Part shown: in pieces, positions 1-8,702 of the stretch
Layout of the letters: every line of letters starts with the position of its first letter
How positions within the stretch are numbered: the first letter of the stretch is position 1
Assembly (NCBI GenBank): GCA_902796835.1
Contig: CADBQP010000037.1
Span: 89,827 to 153,826 of the forward strand
From: an uncultured Bacteroidales bacterium
GTDB taxonomy: Bacteria > Bacteroidota > Bacteroidia > Bacteroidales > Bacteroidaceae
Length of the DNA: 64,000 nucleotides
Reading direction: 5' to 3'
Translations under genes and position numbers: made by a program
Notes under the pieces: generated by a model
The model's database searches: none
What the model was told of the DNA's origin: nothing
Seen by the model: only the letters and a program-made list of their open reading frames with translations

Positions 1-1134
1 TTCGGCCACGGGTATGGGGAGGCCACACTGGAGCATGTATTGGAGCAGGCCCACGGTTTTGAGGCAAACAGATTTGCCACCGGCATTGGGACCAGAGATA
101 ATGAGCAGCCGCTCGCCACCCTTGAGGCGAATATCGAGCGGAACGATTTCTGCGCCTCTCATTTTGAGCGCACGCTGCAGGAGCGGATGACGGGCGGCGC
201 GCCAATCGATGGCGCGGCTTGAGACTATGCGCGGCACGACGGCTTCGGTGGTGTCGCAAAAGGCGCTGACGGCACGCAGAAAGTCGACTTCGGCCAGAAA
301 ACGGAAGGCATCAAGCAATTCGGGTATGCGGGGGCGAACGAGCGAAGTGAGTTCGGTGAGCAGCCGAAGCACTTCGCGCTGTTCGGATGCCTGGAGCTCG
401 CGCACTCGGTTGTTGGCCTCGACTACGGCTGCAGGCTCCACGAAAACGGTGCGCCCTGAGGCCGATTCGTCGTGCACGATGCCTTTCAGGCGGCGGCGTG
501 CCGCGGGGGCTACGGGGATTACCAAACGGCCGTCGCGCATGGTAGGCGCCACGTCGCGCTCAATCCAGCCGTCTTGCTGGCCCGACTTAATGATTTCGCG
601 CAGCGAAGTGCCTATGCTCCGGCTGGCCGTCTCCATGTTATGGCGAATTTGCAGCAGGGCGGGCGATGCAGTGTCGCGCACCTTGCCATATTCGTTGAGC
701 ACTTTGTCGATCTGCGCTGCAAGGTCCTTGAAATCTGCTACGCCATCGGACATCTCGAGCAGCGACTCTAATTTTGTGTCGACATCGTCGGCTTGAGGCT
801 TTCGAATGAGCGACACGATGCTGGCCACTGTGAGCAGCGAGCGGCGAAGCTTGAGCATGTTGCTCTCGTCCATGTGCGACCGTTCGGGCCGCACGCGCAT
901 CAGTGCCTCGCGCAAGTCGTAGAAATCGGGCTCGTAGCCATCTCCGCACAAATAGTCAAACTTTCTCCACTCTTCCACACGGGCCAGGGCCGACGTGATG
1001 GCGTTGTAGTCGGACCGGAAGGCCAACTTGTTGTCTACCCAGTCGGTGCCTAACGACGAAAGGCAGTGTCCGCGAAGCCACTGCCGAATTTCGTCGAAGC
1101 CTATCTTATGTTCAAAATTCTCGGGGTAAATCAT
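1..1134 (-). CDS. mutS2: Endonuclease MutS2 family protein (5' part only)
   Basis: Reading the minus strand from the ATG at 1134 gives 378 open codons that run off the left edge, so the stop and C-terminal part are not seen. The protein begins MIYPENFEHKIGFDEIRQWL, typical of MutS2 in Bacteroidota. A helical core region follows. The P-loop GPNAGGKS lies near residue 345, which is the Walker A of the MutS-type ATPase. MutS2 proteins act on branched DNA or stalled ribosomes and usually end in a Smr nuclease domain; that part is outside the window. A promoter -7 box lies 21 bases upstream, and the gene follows the bat operon on the same strand. Confidence 0.9.
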   Translation of the reverse strand, partial: MIYPENFEHKIGFDEIRQWLRGHCLSSLGTDWVDNKLAFRSDYNAITSALARVEEWRKFDYLCGDGYEPDFYDLREALMRVRPERSHMDESNMLKLRRSLLTVASIVSLIRKPQADDVDTKLESLLEMSDGVADFKDLAAQIDKVLNEYGKVRDTASPALLQIRHNMETASRSIGTSLREIIKSGQQDGWIERDVAPTMRDGRLVIPVAPAARRRLKGIVHDESASGRTVFVEPAAVVEANNRVRELQASEQREVLRLLTELTSLVRPRIPELLDAFRFLAEVDFLRAVSAFCDTTEAVVPRIVSSRAIDWRAARHPLLQRALKMRGAEIVPLDIRLKGGERLLIISGPNAGGKSVCLKTVGLLQYMLQCGLPIPVAE

Positions 1135-1154
1135 TTCAGAGCGCGAAGTTAACA

Positions 1155-1162
1155 CAAATTTA
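1155..1162 (-). promoter_or_regulatory. Predicted -7 element for mutS2
   Basis: On the minus strand this reads TAAATTTG, a full match to the Bacteroidota -7 consensus TAnnTTTG, and would give a leader of about 14 bases before the mutS2 ATG. No clear -33 TTTG is seen at the expected distance. It lies between the batE stop and mutS2, so mutS2 probably has its own promoter as well as any read-through. Confidence 0.5.
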
Positions 1163-1175
1163 GATAACCACGAGG

Positions 1176-3767
1176 CTATTGCCGAGCCTTGTTAAAGTTT
1201 TCCACCTCTTCGACATGTTTCGAATCTACCCAACCTTTTGTACGCTCGTCGGGCAATTCCACATAAAGCCAACGGTCTTCTTCCTGCCTTTGAAGCACTT
1301 TAAGGGTGGCGCCAGGCTGCACTTTCACCTTCGAGGCCTGCAAGGTGCTCGGAGTGGGTCGGAGCGGCGTTTCGGAAAGCACCACGGCCGTGGCACGACG
1401 GCCGCGCTTGGTCCAAGAAGCCACTGCCAGCACGTTGAGGGCAACAACCAGCAAAAGCATTGAGCCAACAATCCAAAGAGTTGAGCCAACTCGTCGGCGA
1501 ACCGGCTTTGCTCTTAAAAACTTCCACAGGAAGATGGCCAGCAGGAGCAACCCCACGGCTGCCCAGGCAAAGAACGTGGGGCTGAAACGGCTGAGCAACA
1601 CCTCGGTCCACACCACAAAAAACATGTGGGGCGCAGGCGCATAGGTCAAGGCTGCTTTTTGCTGGCACACTTGGAGCCAGCGACGGGCATCGGCGTTGCG
1701 TGGATTTAGCCAAAGTGCACGCTCATACCAAAGAATGGCCATTGGATATTGATGCTGCTGCATGTAGCAGCTCGCAAGGTTGTAGCACGACGGAGAGGTG
1801 GGCAGTTTGGCAATAATTTGTTCGTAGGCTGCTGCAGCCTGCTGGTAGTTTCCCTTTATCATCAGGCTGTCGGCACGCAGCGGGGCCGACAAATTCTGGG
1901 CTGCAAGGCCGCTGCCACACAACAACAGGCACAGGATGATTAGCATCTTGGACATGTTTTTTTCTGTATCTGAGTTCGACTTTTGAACATGGCCCATACT
2001 TTGGTGCAAAAGGTCGAGCATGGCGAGGGCCTCGGTCACGAGTTTGCCGGACTGCACGGACATTCCGCCCGGGGCGAAGGCTGCAAACTGACACTGCTCC
2101 ACGAGGTCTTTATAACGAGCCACCACTTCTCCGGGCATGCCGCGGCTGGCGAGAAGGTCGGCCTGCTCGGCCAACGAGAGCTTGTCGGCCTGCTCGTCGA
2201 GAGCCACCGAAAGATAAGACATGAGCGGCCGCACCACTTCCTCGCCGCTCTTAGTACCCTGTCGGCCCATCGCGCGCAGTGTCTTTCTTGAGGCCGCATA
2301 GGCAGTGTCGAGTCTGTTGCCAAACAAAAGGCGCATGCGCTTCAGCATCTTGGGCAGTGCAACAAGAAGGAGCAAAGCCAGCAACTGCAAGGCCATTATC
2401 GGCCACGGATTGTGCGACATCGGCGAAACGTCGCTGCGCTGCACCTGCGGCATGTTGGTCCCGTTCAGGTCGGACGTGCTGATACCGTTGCCCGACCCCT
2501 GAGCCACAGATACAGACTTGGGCGGAATTTTTATTTCGACGTATTCTTTTTTATCAGGGTCGAAATAAATGAAGGGCGCAGCCTCAATAGCAAATCGGCC
2601 TGTGGCGCGCGGAATGATGGTATAGTCATACGTTATTGTTCCCTTTGAGCCCGAGGCTGTGGTCGTCACGTCTTCCTCCACCTTCGGGTCTTGTGTGTCG
2701 AAACTCTCTGGGAGCTGCAGGTGCAGAGGGCTGATGAGTTTCATGTTTCCAACGCCCGAAACGGTGATGCGGTAGGTCATGATATCGTTCGTGCGAGGAG
2801 TGGGCGTGAGCAGTTCGCCCTTCACGCTGAAATTGCCCACTGCCCCGCTGAAGTCGGCAGGTTTGGGCGCAGGGAGCGGTTTTACGTCGAGAAAAAGGTC
2901 GGCCACACTGCGCTGCACCACTTTCGAAACATGTCCGTCGTTGAAAAAGGCATCGAGGGGCGACATGTTTCGGGCGCGCTGCACAATGGTACAATCGAAC
3001 GTCATGCCAGGAATGCGCAAACGGCCGGTTGTTTGAGGAAACAACACGTATTGCAACACGGTCATCACCCTGTACGAAACTCCGCCGCGGTGTTCCACTG
3101 CCGTCTCGGGGTTGGGATTGGGAAGCTCGAGGGAAAGCATTCCTTCAAAGTCGGGCTTAGAGGCCAGCGAAAGGTTGCTAACCCCTACCACTACCTTAGA
3201 ATAAAGTTTATAGGTGAGCAACACGGCATCCTGCTCATACACATGCACCTTATCGGTGGTTGCTGCCACGAAGAGGTCTCTGCCCGACACGCTTGAGCCC
3301 GCCTCTTGCAACTGTTCCGACTCCTTCTCTTCGCGCGAACGTTTCGGGGCGTTTTGCGAGGCTCCCACCGAACCGGTCACGGTAATAGTAACGGGGCGGC
3401 TGCTTATGGTTTGCTGCCCCACCCTCACACTTGCAGCTCCGATGGAGAGCTTGCCCGTTTTCTTGGGGCTGAGCACGTAGGTATAGGTGGTCGAAGCGTT
3501 GTGCGAGGCTTTGCCGTTCACATACTGGTAGCTGTTGCTTACCGACGTGCTGGGCCCGGCCAGCACGTCGAAGTTTGAAAGCGAGGGCGGCGTGAAATTT
3601 GTGGCGTCGTCGCTGCTGACGATAAACCGAAGGTAGAAATATCCGTCGCCGTCGACGCTACCGGGCACCTCAACCTTCATTGTCTGAGCTGAGAGCCATG
3701 CGGGAAAAAGCAGCGCTGACACGAGAGCCACAAACATTGGCTTGCAGAAAAGCAACGGGGCGTTCAT
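1176..3767 (-). CDS. batDE: BatD-BatE fusion protein (aerotolerance operon)
   Basis: One open frame of 863 codons holds two proteins that are normally separate. The first part is BatD: a signal peptide ending near LSAQ, beta-rich exported repeats and a membrane segment after NPWPIMALQ. Around residue 605 the sequence NSDTEKN-MSKMLIILCLLL begins what looks like a complete BatE: its own signal peptide, TPR repeats (SCYNLASCYMQQHQYPMAILWYERALWLNP), two membrane segments and a C-terminal SH3-like domain (WLYVELPDERTKGWVDSKHVE). No stop lies between them. The ATG at 1955 could also start a separate BatE. The frame extends to an ATG at 3800; 3767 is preferred because it follows an AT-rich leader and gives a more usual signal peptide. 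Last member of the moxR-bat operon; Bat proteins are linked to aerotolerance or stress survival. Confidence 0.85.
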   Translation of the reverse strand: MNAPLLFCKPMFVALVSALLFPAWLSAQTMKVEVPGSVDGDGYFYLRFIVSSDDATNFTPPSLSNFDVLAGPSTSVSNSYQYVNGKASHNASTTYTYVLSPKKTGKLSIGAASVRVGQQTISSRPVTITVTGSVGASQNAPKRSREEKESEQLQEAGSSVSGRDLFVAATTDKVHVYEQDAVLLTYKLYSKVVVGVSNLSLASKPDFEGMLSLELPNPNPETAVEHRGGVSYRVMTVLQYVLFPQTTGRLRIPGMTFDCTIVQRARNMSPLDAFFNDGHVSKVVQRSVADLFLDVKPLPAPKPADFSGAVGNFSVKGELLTPTPRTNDIMTYRITVSGVGNMKLISPLHLQLPESFDTQDPKVEEDVTTTASGSKGTITYDYTIIPRATGRFAIEAAPFIYFDPDKKEYVEIKIPPKSVSVAQGSGNGISTSDLNGTNMPQVQRSDVSPMSHNPWPIMALQLLALLLLVALPKMLKRMRLLFGNRLDTAYAASRKTLRAMGRQGTKSGEEVVRPLMSYLSVALDEQADKLSLAEQADLLASRGMPGEVVARYKDLVEQCQFAAFAPGGMSVQSGKLVTEALAMLDLLHQSMGHVQKSNSDTEKNMSKMLIILCLLLCGSGLAAQNLSAPLRADSLMIKGNYQQAAAAYEQIIAKLPTSPSCYNLASCYMQQHQYPMAILWYERALWLNPRNADARRWLQVCQQKAALTYAPAPHMFFVVWTEVLLSRFSPTFFAWAAVGLLLLAIFLWKFLRAKPVRRRVGSTLWIVGSMLLLVVALNVLAVASWTKRGRRATAVVLSETPLRPTPSTLQASKVKVQPGATLKVLQRQEEDRWLYVELPDERTKGWVDSKHVEEVENFNKARQ
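1454..1495. repeat. Two 21-bp-spaced palindromic units inside batE coding sequence
   Basis: Two D-type units (core GTTGAGCCAAC or a close relative) have centres at 1464 and 1485, exactly 21 bp apart. The second contains 18 bases (1475-1492) identical to an intergenic unit at 18382-18399. In the protein they encode a 7-residue repeat in a membrane segment (VGSTLWI then VGSMLLL). Because 21 bp is seven codons, units could be inserted without shifting the frame. Confidence 0.55.
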
Positions 3768-3842
3768 TTTTCGTAGCTTATATATAATATGTTGTAGCAT
3801 GTGAGTAGATTCTTCAGATGGGCAGGTGTATGATGTGGCTGA

Positions 3843-4544
3843 CTACCAATTTTTTCCGTTCGAGCGAGAGCGTGGCCGCGCGGCGTTCATTTTTTCTTTG
3901 GCCTTTTGTTCAGCCTGTCGCGCCAAGCGTAGCAGTTTTTCGGTTTGCGGGTCGGTTTGCTGAGGTTGTTGGGGCTGCTGCTCAGGCTTTGACTTTTGCT
4001 GCTGGTTTTTCGGCTTTTGTTCCTGTTGTTGTTGCTGCTGTTGCTGTTGTTGCTGCTTCTGGTTTTGGTTTTGCTCTTCGTCTTTCAGCTGACGCTGGCA
4101 AAGGGCCAGATTATAGCGTGTTTCGTCGGCCGTGGGGTCGAGACGCAGGGCTTGCTTGTAGGCATCGATAGCCTGACGCAGGAGTTGCTGCTTCTTGTCG
4201 GGGTTCTGGTTGGCTGCACTTTGGTAGATGTAGCCCGTGTTGTGGTGGGCCATGGAGCGTACGAGCTTGTTGGGTTCACTTTTCGCGGCCTGCTCAAACA
4301 GTTTCAGCGCTTCGTCGGGATTGCTCTGCGCCAGGTAGGTGTTGGCCAGGTTAAACTGTGTGCGGCTACTGGCCGGCATTTCCTTTTGTGCCTGCAGGTA
4401 GTAGAGCTGGGCGCCCGAATAGTCTTGCTTGTTAAAGGCCCGGTTGCCCTGATGCAAGAGTTTGTTCAGTCTTGTCTGAGCCCCTGCCGGTTGAGCGGCG
4501 GCCAGCAAAACGAGGGCGAGAGATAGTATGAAGAGTCGTTTCAT
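3843..4544 (-). CDS. batC: BatC, TPR protein with polyglutamine tract
   Basis: This 233-residue protein has a signal peptide (ending QPAGAQ), then TPR repeats over about residues 30-150, for example FNLANTYLAQSNPDEALKLFEQA and RYNLALCQRQLKDEE. A low-complexity segment from about residue 158 contains an 11-glutamine run and further Q/K/P-rich sequence, followed by a short basic helix. The start overlaps the batB stop as ATGA, so translation is probably coupled. TPR proteins of bat operons are thought to scaffold interactions with the von Willebrand A proteins in the periplasm. The CAG/CAA tract could be length-variable. Confidence 0.88.
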   Translation of the reverse strand: MKRLFILSLALVLLAAAQPAGAQTRLNKLLHQGNRAFNKQDYSGAQLYYLQAQKEMPASSRTQFNLANTYLAQSNPDEALKLFEQAAKSEPNKLVRSMAHHNTGYIYQSAANQNPDKKQQLLRQAIDAYKQALRLDPTADETRYNLALCQRQLKDEEQNQNQKQQQQQQQQQQQEQKPKNQQQKSKPEQQPQQPQQTDPQTEKLLRLARQAEQKAKEKMNAARPRSRSNGKNW

Positions 4545-5548
4545 TGTTTCTTAAAGCGTTTGAAGAAAGGATTTTTGGCATCGAACATAAAAATTCCTAT
4601 GCCCAACAGGATGATGGCAAGCAAGCCAAAGGCCTGGAACTGCTCGTCGTAGGCGGTGTAGGTTGTCGTAGACGAAGATTTCTGGAGCGTTTCGAGTTTC
4701 GACTGCAACTGCTCCCAGGCATTGTTAGTGTTGTCCACGTGGATATAGTCGCCGTTTCCGGCTTTGGCAATGTTGCGACACATTTCCTCGTTGAGCTTAG
4801 AAATTACGGGTTGGCCGCTTTCGTCGGTCAGCGGGCCGTTCGAGGTGGGAATGAGCGAACCTTGCGCTGTTCCCACTCCGAGTATATAAATCTTATGTCC
4901 GTTTTTGGCGGCCTTGGCGGCTGCATCGACGGCATTTTCCTCGTGGTCTTCACCATCGGTAATGACGATGATGGCCTTGCCCACTTTTTTGTTGTCGCTA
5001 AACTGCGACTGTGCCAGGTCGATGGCCGCACCTATGTTGGTTCCCTGCAGCGTTACGGAACCCGGTTCGAGCACATTGAGCCACATCTTGGCCGAAGCGA
5101 AATCGCTGGTGATGGGCACCTGCGGATAGGCTTCGCCTGCAAAGATATTGAGGGCCACCTTGTCGTTCTGCATGCGGTCGATGAGCGACGAGACGAGCAG
5201 TTTGGCCCGTTCCAGACGGCTTGGCTGCACATCAGTGGCGGCCATGGAATTCGACACGTCCATGCAAATTACGGCCTCAATGCCTGTAGTAGTTTTCGAC
5301 TGCTCGCCAAGGCCGAACTGAGGGCGCGCCCACATCACAATGAGCAGGCTGAGCGCCAGCAGCGAGATTATCCACTTTGCAAACAAGCGTTTTTCGGAGC
5401 GCAGGGGCGCAAGCGACGGAAGCATGTCGGCATCGGCAAAGCGGCGAAGGCGCCTACGGGCACGCAGCATGGAGAACACAAACAGCAGCAGCAACAAAGG
5501 CACCACTGTCAGCGCATAGAGATATGTGGGGTTTTCGAAACGAAACAT
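4541..5548 (-). CDS. batB: BatB, von Willebrand factor A membrane protein
   Basis: A 335-residue protein with two N-terminal membrane segments (residues about 10-28 and 58-76), a vWA domain and a C-terminal membrane segment near residue 310. The MIDAS motif is visible as DVSNSM followed by TDGEDHEEN, so metal-dependent ligand binding is likely retained. It overlaps batC by four bases. It is separated from batA by 122 bp that hold a four-unit palindromic array. BatA and BatB are paralogues that are thought to work together with MoxR; the exact biochemical role is not settled. Confidence 0.9.
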   Translation of the reverse strand: MFRFENPTYLYALTVVPLLLLLFVFSMLRARRRLRRFADADMLPSLAPLRSEKRLFAKWIISLLALSLLIVMWARPQFGLGEQSKTTTGIEAVICMDVSNSMAATDVQPSRLERAKLLVSSLIDRMQNDKVALNIFAGEAYPQVPITSDFASAKMWLNVLEPGSVTLQGTNIGAAIDLAQSQFSDNKKVGKAIIVITDGEDHEENAVDAAAKAAKNGHKIYILGVGTAQGSLIPTSNGPLTDESGQPVISKLNEEMCRNIAKAGNGDYIHVDNTNNAWEQLQSKLETLQKSSSTTTYTAYDEQFQAFGLLAIILLGIGIFMFDAKNPFFKRFKKQ

Positions 5549-5583
5549 GACTGACTATCTATTAAAAAGTGTTGGCAACGTGG

Positions 5584-5670
5584 TTTTTACGACCTCGGAG
5601 ATATTTCAAACAACTGCCGCGATAGTTTAAACTGTCGCCGCGATAGTTTTTACGACCTCGGAGATATTTT
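5584..5670. repeat. Palindromic array (a): four units between batA and batB
   Basis: Unit centres lie at 5597, 5618, 5639 and 5660, each exactly 21 bp apart, in the order B-A-A-B. B units have core CTCGGAG in an AT-rich flank. A units are near-palindromes with half sites AAACTRTCGC and GCGAYAGTTT around one central base. The two B units share an exact 23-base direct repeat (5584-5606 and 5647-5669). The array starts at the batA stop codon and fills most of the gap inside an apparent operon. Confidence 0.85.
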
Positions 5671-6675
5671 TCAGGGGATGCGCCTTAGCCACGTAGCCCT
5701 GAGCAACAGTTCGAGCAGAAGGGCAAGTATGGCCGCCAGCACAAAGGGCTGAAAGGCCTCGTAGTGCTGGTCGTAATTAATGGTTCGGAGTTTGGTTTTC
5801 TCGAGTTGATCGATGTCGTTATATATGTCGCGCAATTTGTTTTTGCTCGTGGCTCTGTAGAATATGCCTCCCGTGGCCTGCGCAATCTGCTGCAACGATG
5901 TGCTGTCTTTGCGGTGCTCCACGTCGGCCTCGTAGGTTTCGCCGTTGGGTAGCGTGGCCACTGCCTGGCGCGAACTGCCCTCCGTGCCCACTGATATGGT
6001 ATATACGCGAATGCCCATGCTCTTTGCGATGTCGGCAGCCATGAGTGGCGAAATTTCACCGGCATTGTTTTCGCCATCGGTGAGCAGAATGATGACCTTG
6101 CTCTTGGCTTTGCTCTTTTCTAGATGGGCAGCGGCATTGGCCACTCCCATTCCGATGGCCGTTCCAGGAGCAATGATTCCGGCTTGCTGCAGGTCGCAGT
6201 TCACATACTGGAACATACGAAGCAGTGCCGAGTGGTCCGTGGTTAGCGGACACTGGGTGAAGGCTTCGCCGGCAAAGAGCGTAAGACCTATGTTGTCGTT
6301 GGGCCGGTTGCCCACAAACTCCACTGCCACTTGCTTGGCTGCCGTTATGCGGTCGGGGCGTAGGTCGGGAGTGAGCATGCTGGTCGAAACATCGAGGGCC
6401 AGCATAATGTCTATTCCCTCAGTCTCGCGCTCGCTAAGGGCCGTGTGAGTTTGCGGCCGGGCCATAGCCACGACTACGAGGACAAAGGCTATGAGGCGCA
6501 GCACGAAAGGAAGATCCACCAGAGCCGCTCGCAGTGTCTTGGGTTGTCGCAGATAGTTTTTCGTGGTAGCCATCATTATTGAGGGCGTGCGACGCTTGCT
6601 CAACAAAAAGTGCCACAAGACGAATGGAATGAGCGCCAGCAGTAAGAAAAAGTATGACGGATTAGCAAAAGTCAC
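5671..6675 (-). CDS. batA: BatA, von Willebrand factor A membrane protein
   Basis: A 334-residue vWA protein with the same plan as BatB: N-terminal membrane segments, a vWA domain with MIDAS residues DVSTSM and TDGENNAGE, and a C-terminal membrane segment. The start appears to be GTG at 6675, 24 bases after the preceding gene; no upstream in-frame ATG is better placed. BatA is expected to sit in the inner membrane with its vWA domain exposed and to act with BatB and the MoxR ATPase. Its stop codon touches the palindromic array (a). Confidence 0.9.
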   Translation of the reverse strand: MTFANPSYFFLLLALIPFVLWHFLLSKRRTPSIMMATTKNYLRQPKTLRAALVDLPFVLRLIAFVLVVVAMARPQTHTALSERETEGIDIMLALDVSTSMLTPDLRPDRITAAKQVAVEFVGNRPNDNIGLTLFAGEAFTQCPLTTDHSALLRMFQYVNCDLQQAGIIAPGTAIGMGVANAAAHLEKSKAKSKVIILLTDGENNAGEISPLMAADIAKSMGIRVYTISVGTEGSSRQAVATLPNGETYEADVEHRKDSTSLQQIAQATGGIFYRATSKNKLRDIYNDIDQLEKTKLRTINYDQHYEAFQPFVLAAILALLLELLLRATWLRRIP

Positions 6676-6699
6676 GACAAAGAAATGATTGAAGGGGAG

Positions 6700-7773
6700 T
6701 TAGAGAAAATTATTGTAGATTTCTTCGCCCAGATAGGCAGCCAGCACGACTATGGCTACGAACGTGAGCGCGGCCAGTGCCTCCTGCAACCTGCGCCGTC
6801 TGTTCTGTCGCTTGGCGTCGAGGGTGATTTCCTGAACTATGGGCTTTGGCTTCTCGGCAGGCTCCTGTTTGGTTTCGTTCACATAGCTCATGGCCTGCCA
6901 CACACTGCGGTCGCGCTCCTGCATCGAGGCTTCATATTTTGCAAACTTCACCAAATCGGCTGTCTCGAGCACATCTCTGAGCTCGCTGAGCGCAGTGGCA
7001 TCGCCAAGGCCCGTGAGCGCTTCTATAATCTCGGACGAGGTTTTCTCGCGCGCTTCGATTCCAAAACGGTCGTGGATATATTGACGCAACACATCGGTGA
7101 GCTGCACAAAATAGTCCTTGCTGCCTCTCTCGTCCTCGGGCGTGCGCTTCTTAATCTCTTCGATGCTGCTGATGGCAAGCTGGTGGGGCAACATTCTGGG
7201 CGGCAGCACCACGCGCTTCACTATGGGCCGGCGGTCGGTGAGCCGCACGAGAAGTCCCACAAGCAGGACGGTGAGCGCAAAGAGCAGCACACCACACAAA
7301 AAAAGACGCGGCGACCACTGGAATATGGCGGGAACCACACCATGGGGGCCGGCAAAATTTTCCACATGAACGGTGTCGACAGGCACGGTACTCACTTTCA
7401 GTCCAAGATAGTGGGGTGAAGCATACGCCTTTCCGCCAACTTTCACTTCGAACGGCGGAATGGAATAAAGTGCCGAGTCGAACGACGTGAGCACATAGCT
7501 GCGAGTAAACGTGGAACGCGCGCCGTCGGGCGAAATCGCCGTGTCGACCTTGCCTACCTCGACAATCTCGACGCCTTGCACCAGCTGTGATTGCTCGCCC
7601 AAGGGAGGATAGACCACCTGAGCGCCGCGAGGAGCTACGACCTTGGTGTGGAGCCTCACTTGCTCGCCAATCAGAATGTCGGCCGAGTCGAGACGCTCTT
7701 CTACAACCACCTGGGCAGAGAGCACATGGCTGACTATAAAAACTATCGAGAGGATGAATAATCTTTTCAACAC
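6700..7773 (-). CDS. BatI-like exported membrane protein
   Basis: A 357-residue protein with a signal peptide (ILSIVFIVSHVLSAQ), a beta-rich region, a membrane segment near residues 155-175 (FLCGVLLFALTVLLVGLLV), a soluble helical part, and a C-terminal membrane segment (FVAIVVLAAYLGEEI). The position between DUF58 and batA matches the gene often called batI in Bacteroidota bat operons, and the layout resembles DUF4381-type proteins. Function is unknown. The start is non-ATG: GTG at 7773, or TTG one codon later, after an AT-rich stretch. Spacing to the neighbours is 17 and 24 bases, so co-transcription is likely. Confidence 0.75.
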   Translation of the reverse strand: MLKRLFILSIVFIVSHVLSAQVVVEERLDSADILIGEQVRLHTKVVAPRGAQVVYPPLGEQSQLVQGVEIVEVGKVDTAISPDGARSTFTRSYVLTSFDSALYSIPPFEVKVGGKAYASPHYLGLKVSTVPVDTVHVENFAGPHGVVPAIFQWSPRLFLCGVLLFALTVLLVGLLVRLTDRRPIVKRVVLPPRMLPHQLAISSIEEIKKRTPEDERGSKDYFVQLTDVLRQYIHDRFGIEAREKTSSEIIEALTGLGDATALSELRDVLETADLVKFAKYEASMQERDRSVWQAMSYVNETKQEPAEKPKPIVQEITLDAKRQNRRRRLQEALAALTFVAIVVLAAYLGEEIYNNFL

Positions 7774-7790
7774 AATATATAATATTAGGT

Positions 7791-8669
7791 TTATCTCAGC
7801 ACGCCACGTCCGGCAAAGAGCATCATCAGGCTCTTCACGTAGTCGTCGGTGGTGGCCACACTAATGCCATCGACACCGCTCTTGCGCAAACACTCGCGCA
7901 GCTCGTGCTGGTGGTTGCGCCACCACTGTGAATGGCTGGCCCGCACCGAGGCGCTGCTGCTGTCTACGTATTGTTCATGTCCCGTTTCGGCATCAACCAC
8001 CTTGAGCAAGCCCACATCGGGCAGCACGGCCATACGACGGTCGTAGACCTGGATGGCAACCACGTCGTGTTTGCGGCTCGCAATGGAGAGAGGCTTTGTG
8101 TAGTCGCCGTCCACAAAGAAGTCGCTCAGCACGAAAGCAATACAGCGCTTTGAGATAGTTTGCATCAGATACTCCAACGCCAAGCCAACATTGGCCGGGC
8201 GCGATTGAGAGGGTCGCGACAAGAGCTCGCGAATGACGTAGAGAATGTGCTTACGCCCCTTCTTGGGCGGAACAAAGAGCTCAACCTTGTCGCTAAAGAA
8301 GATGGCTCCCACCTTGTCGTTGTTTTGAAGCGCACTGAACGAGAGCGTGGCCGCAATTTCTGCGACCAGGTCGCGAGTGCGGCGCTTCTGAGTGCCAAAA
8401 TCGAGGCTACGGCTCACGTCGATGAGCAGCATCAGCGTGAGCTCGCGCTCTTCTTCGAAAACTTTCACATGGGGACGATTAAAGCGCGCCGTGACATTCC
8501 AGTCGATGTCGCGCACGTCGTCGCCAATCTGGTATTCCCTGACTTCTGCAAACGACATGCCTCGCCCTTTGAAGGCAGAATGATATTCGCCTGCAAAGAT
8601 ATTATTGGATAGCGCCTTTGTCTTTATTTCAACGCGCCGCACCTGCTTCAAGAGCTCAGTGGTGTTCAT
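7791..8669 (-). CDS. DUF58 domain protein of the MoxR-Bat operon
   Basis: A 292-residue soluble protein with the DUF58 signature VREYQIGDDVRDIDWNVTAR followed by a vWA-like fold (LMLLIDVSRSLDFGT). DUF58 proteins are regularly encoded next to MoxR ATPases and are thought to be their partners. It starts at an ATG 33 bases after the moxR stop, and the next gene follows 17 bases later. No catalytic function is known for the family. Confidence 0.88.
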   Translation of the reverse strand: MNTTELLKQVRRVEIKTKALSNNIFAGEYHSAFKGRGMSFAEVREYQIGDDVRDIDWNVTARFNRPHVKVFEEERELTLMLLIDVSRSLDFGTQKRRTRDLVAEIAATLSFSALQNNDKVGAIFFSDKVELFVPPKKGRKHILYVIRELLSRPSQSRPANVGLALEYLMQTISKRCIAFVLSDFFVDGDYTKPLSIASRKHDVVAIQVYDRRMAVLPDVGLLKVVDAETGHEQYVDSSSASVRASHSQWWRNHQHELRECLRKSGVDGISVATTDDYVKSLMMLFAGRGVLR

Positions 8670-8702
8670 TTATGACTCCTGTTTAATCGGAAAGATAATG
8701 GG

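Noticed and set aside
3996-4526. Plus-strand frame with a polyleucine run opposite batC
   Set aside because: It is the complement of the glutamine-codon tract; batC is supported by signal peptide, TPRs and operon context.
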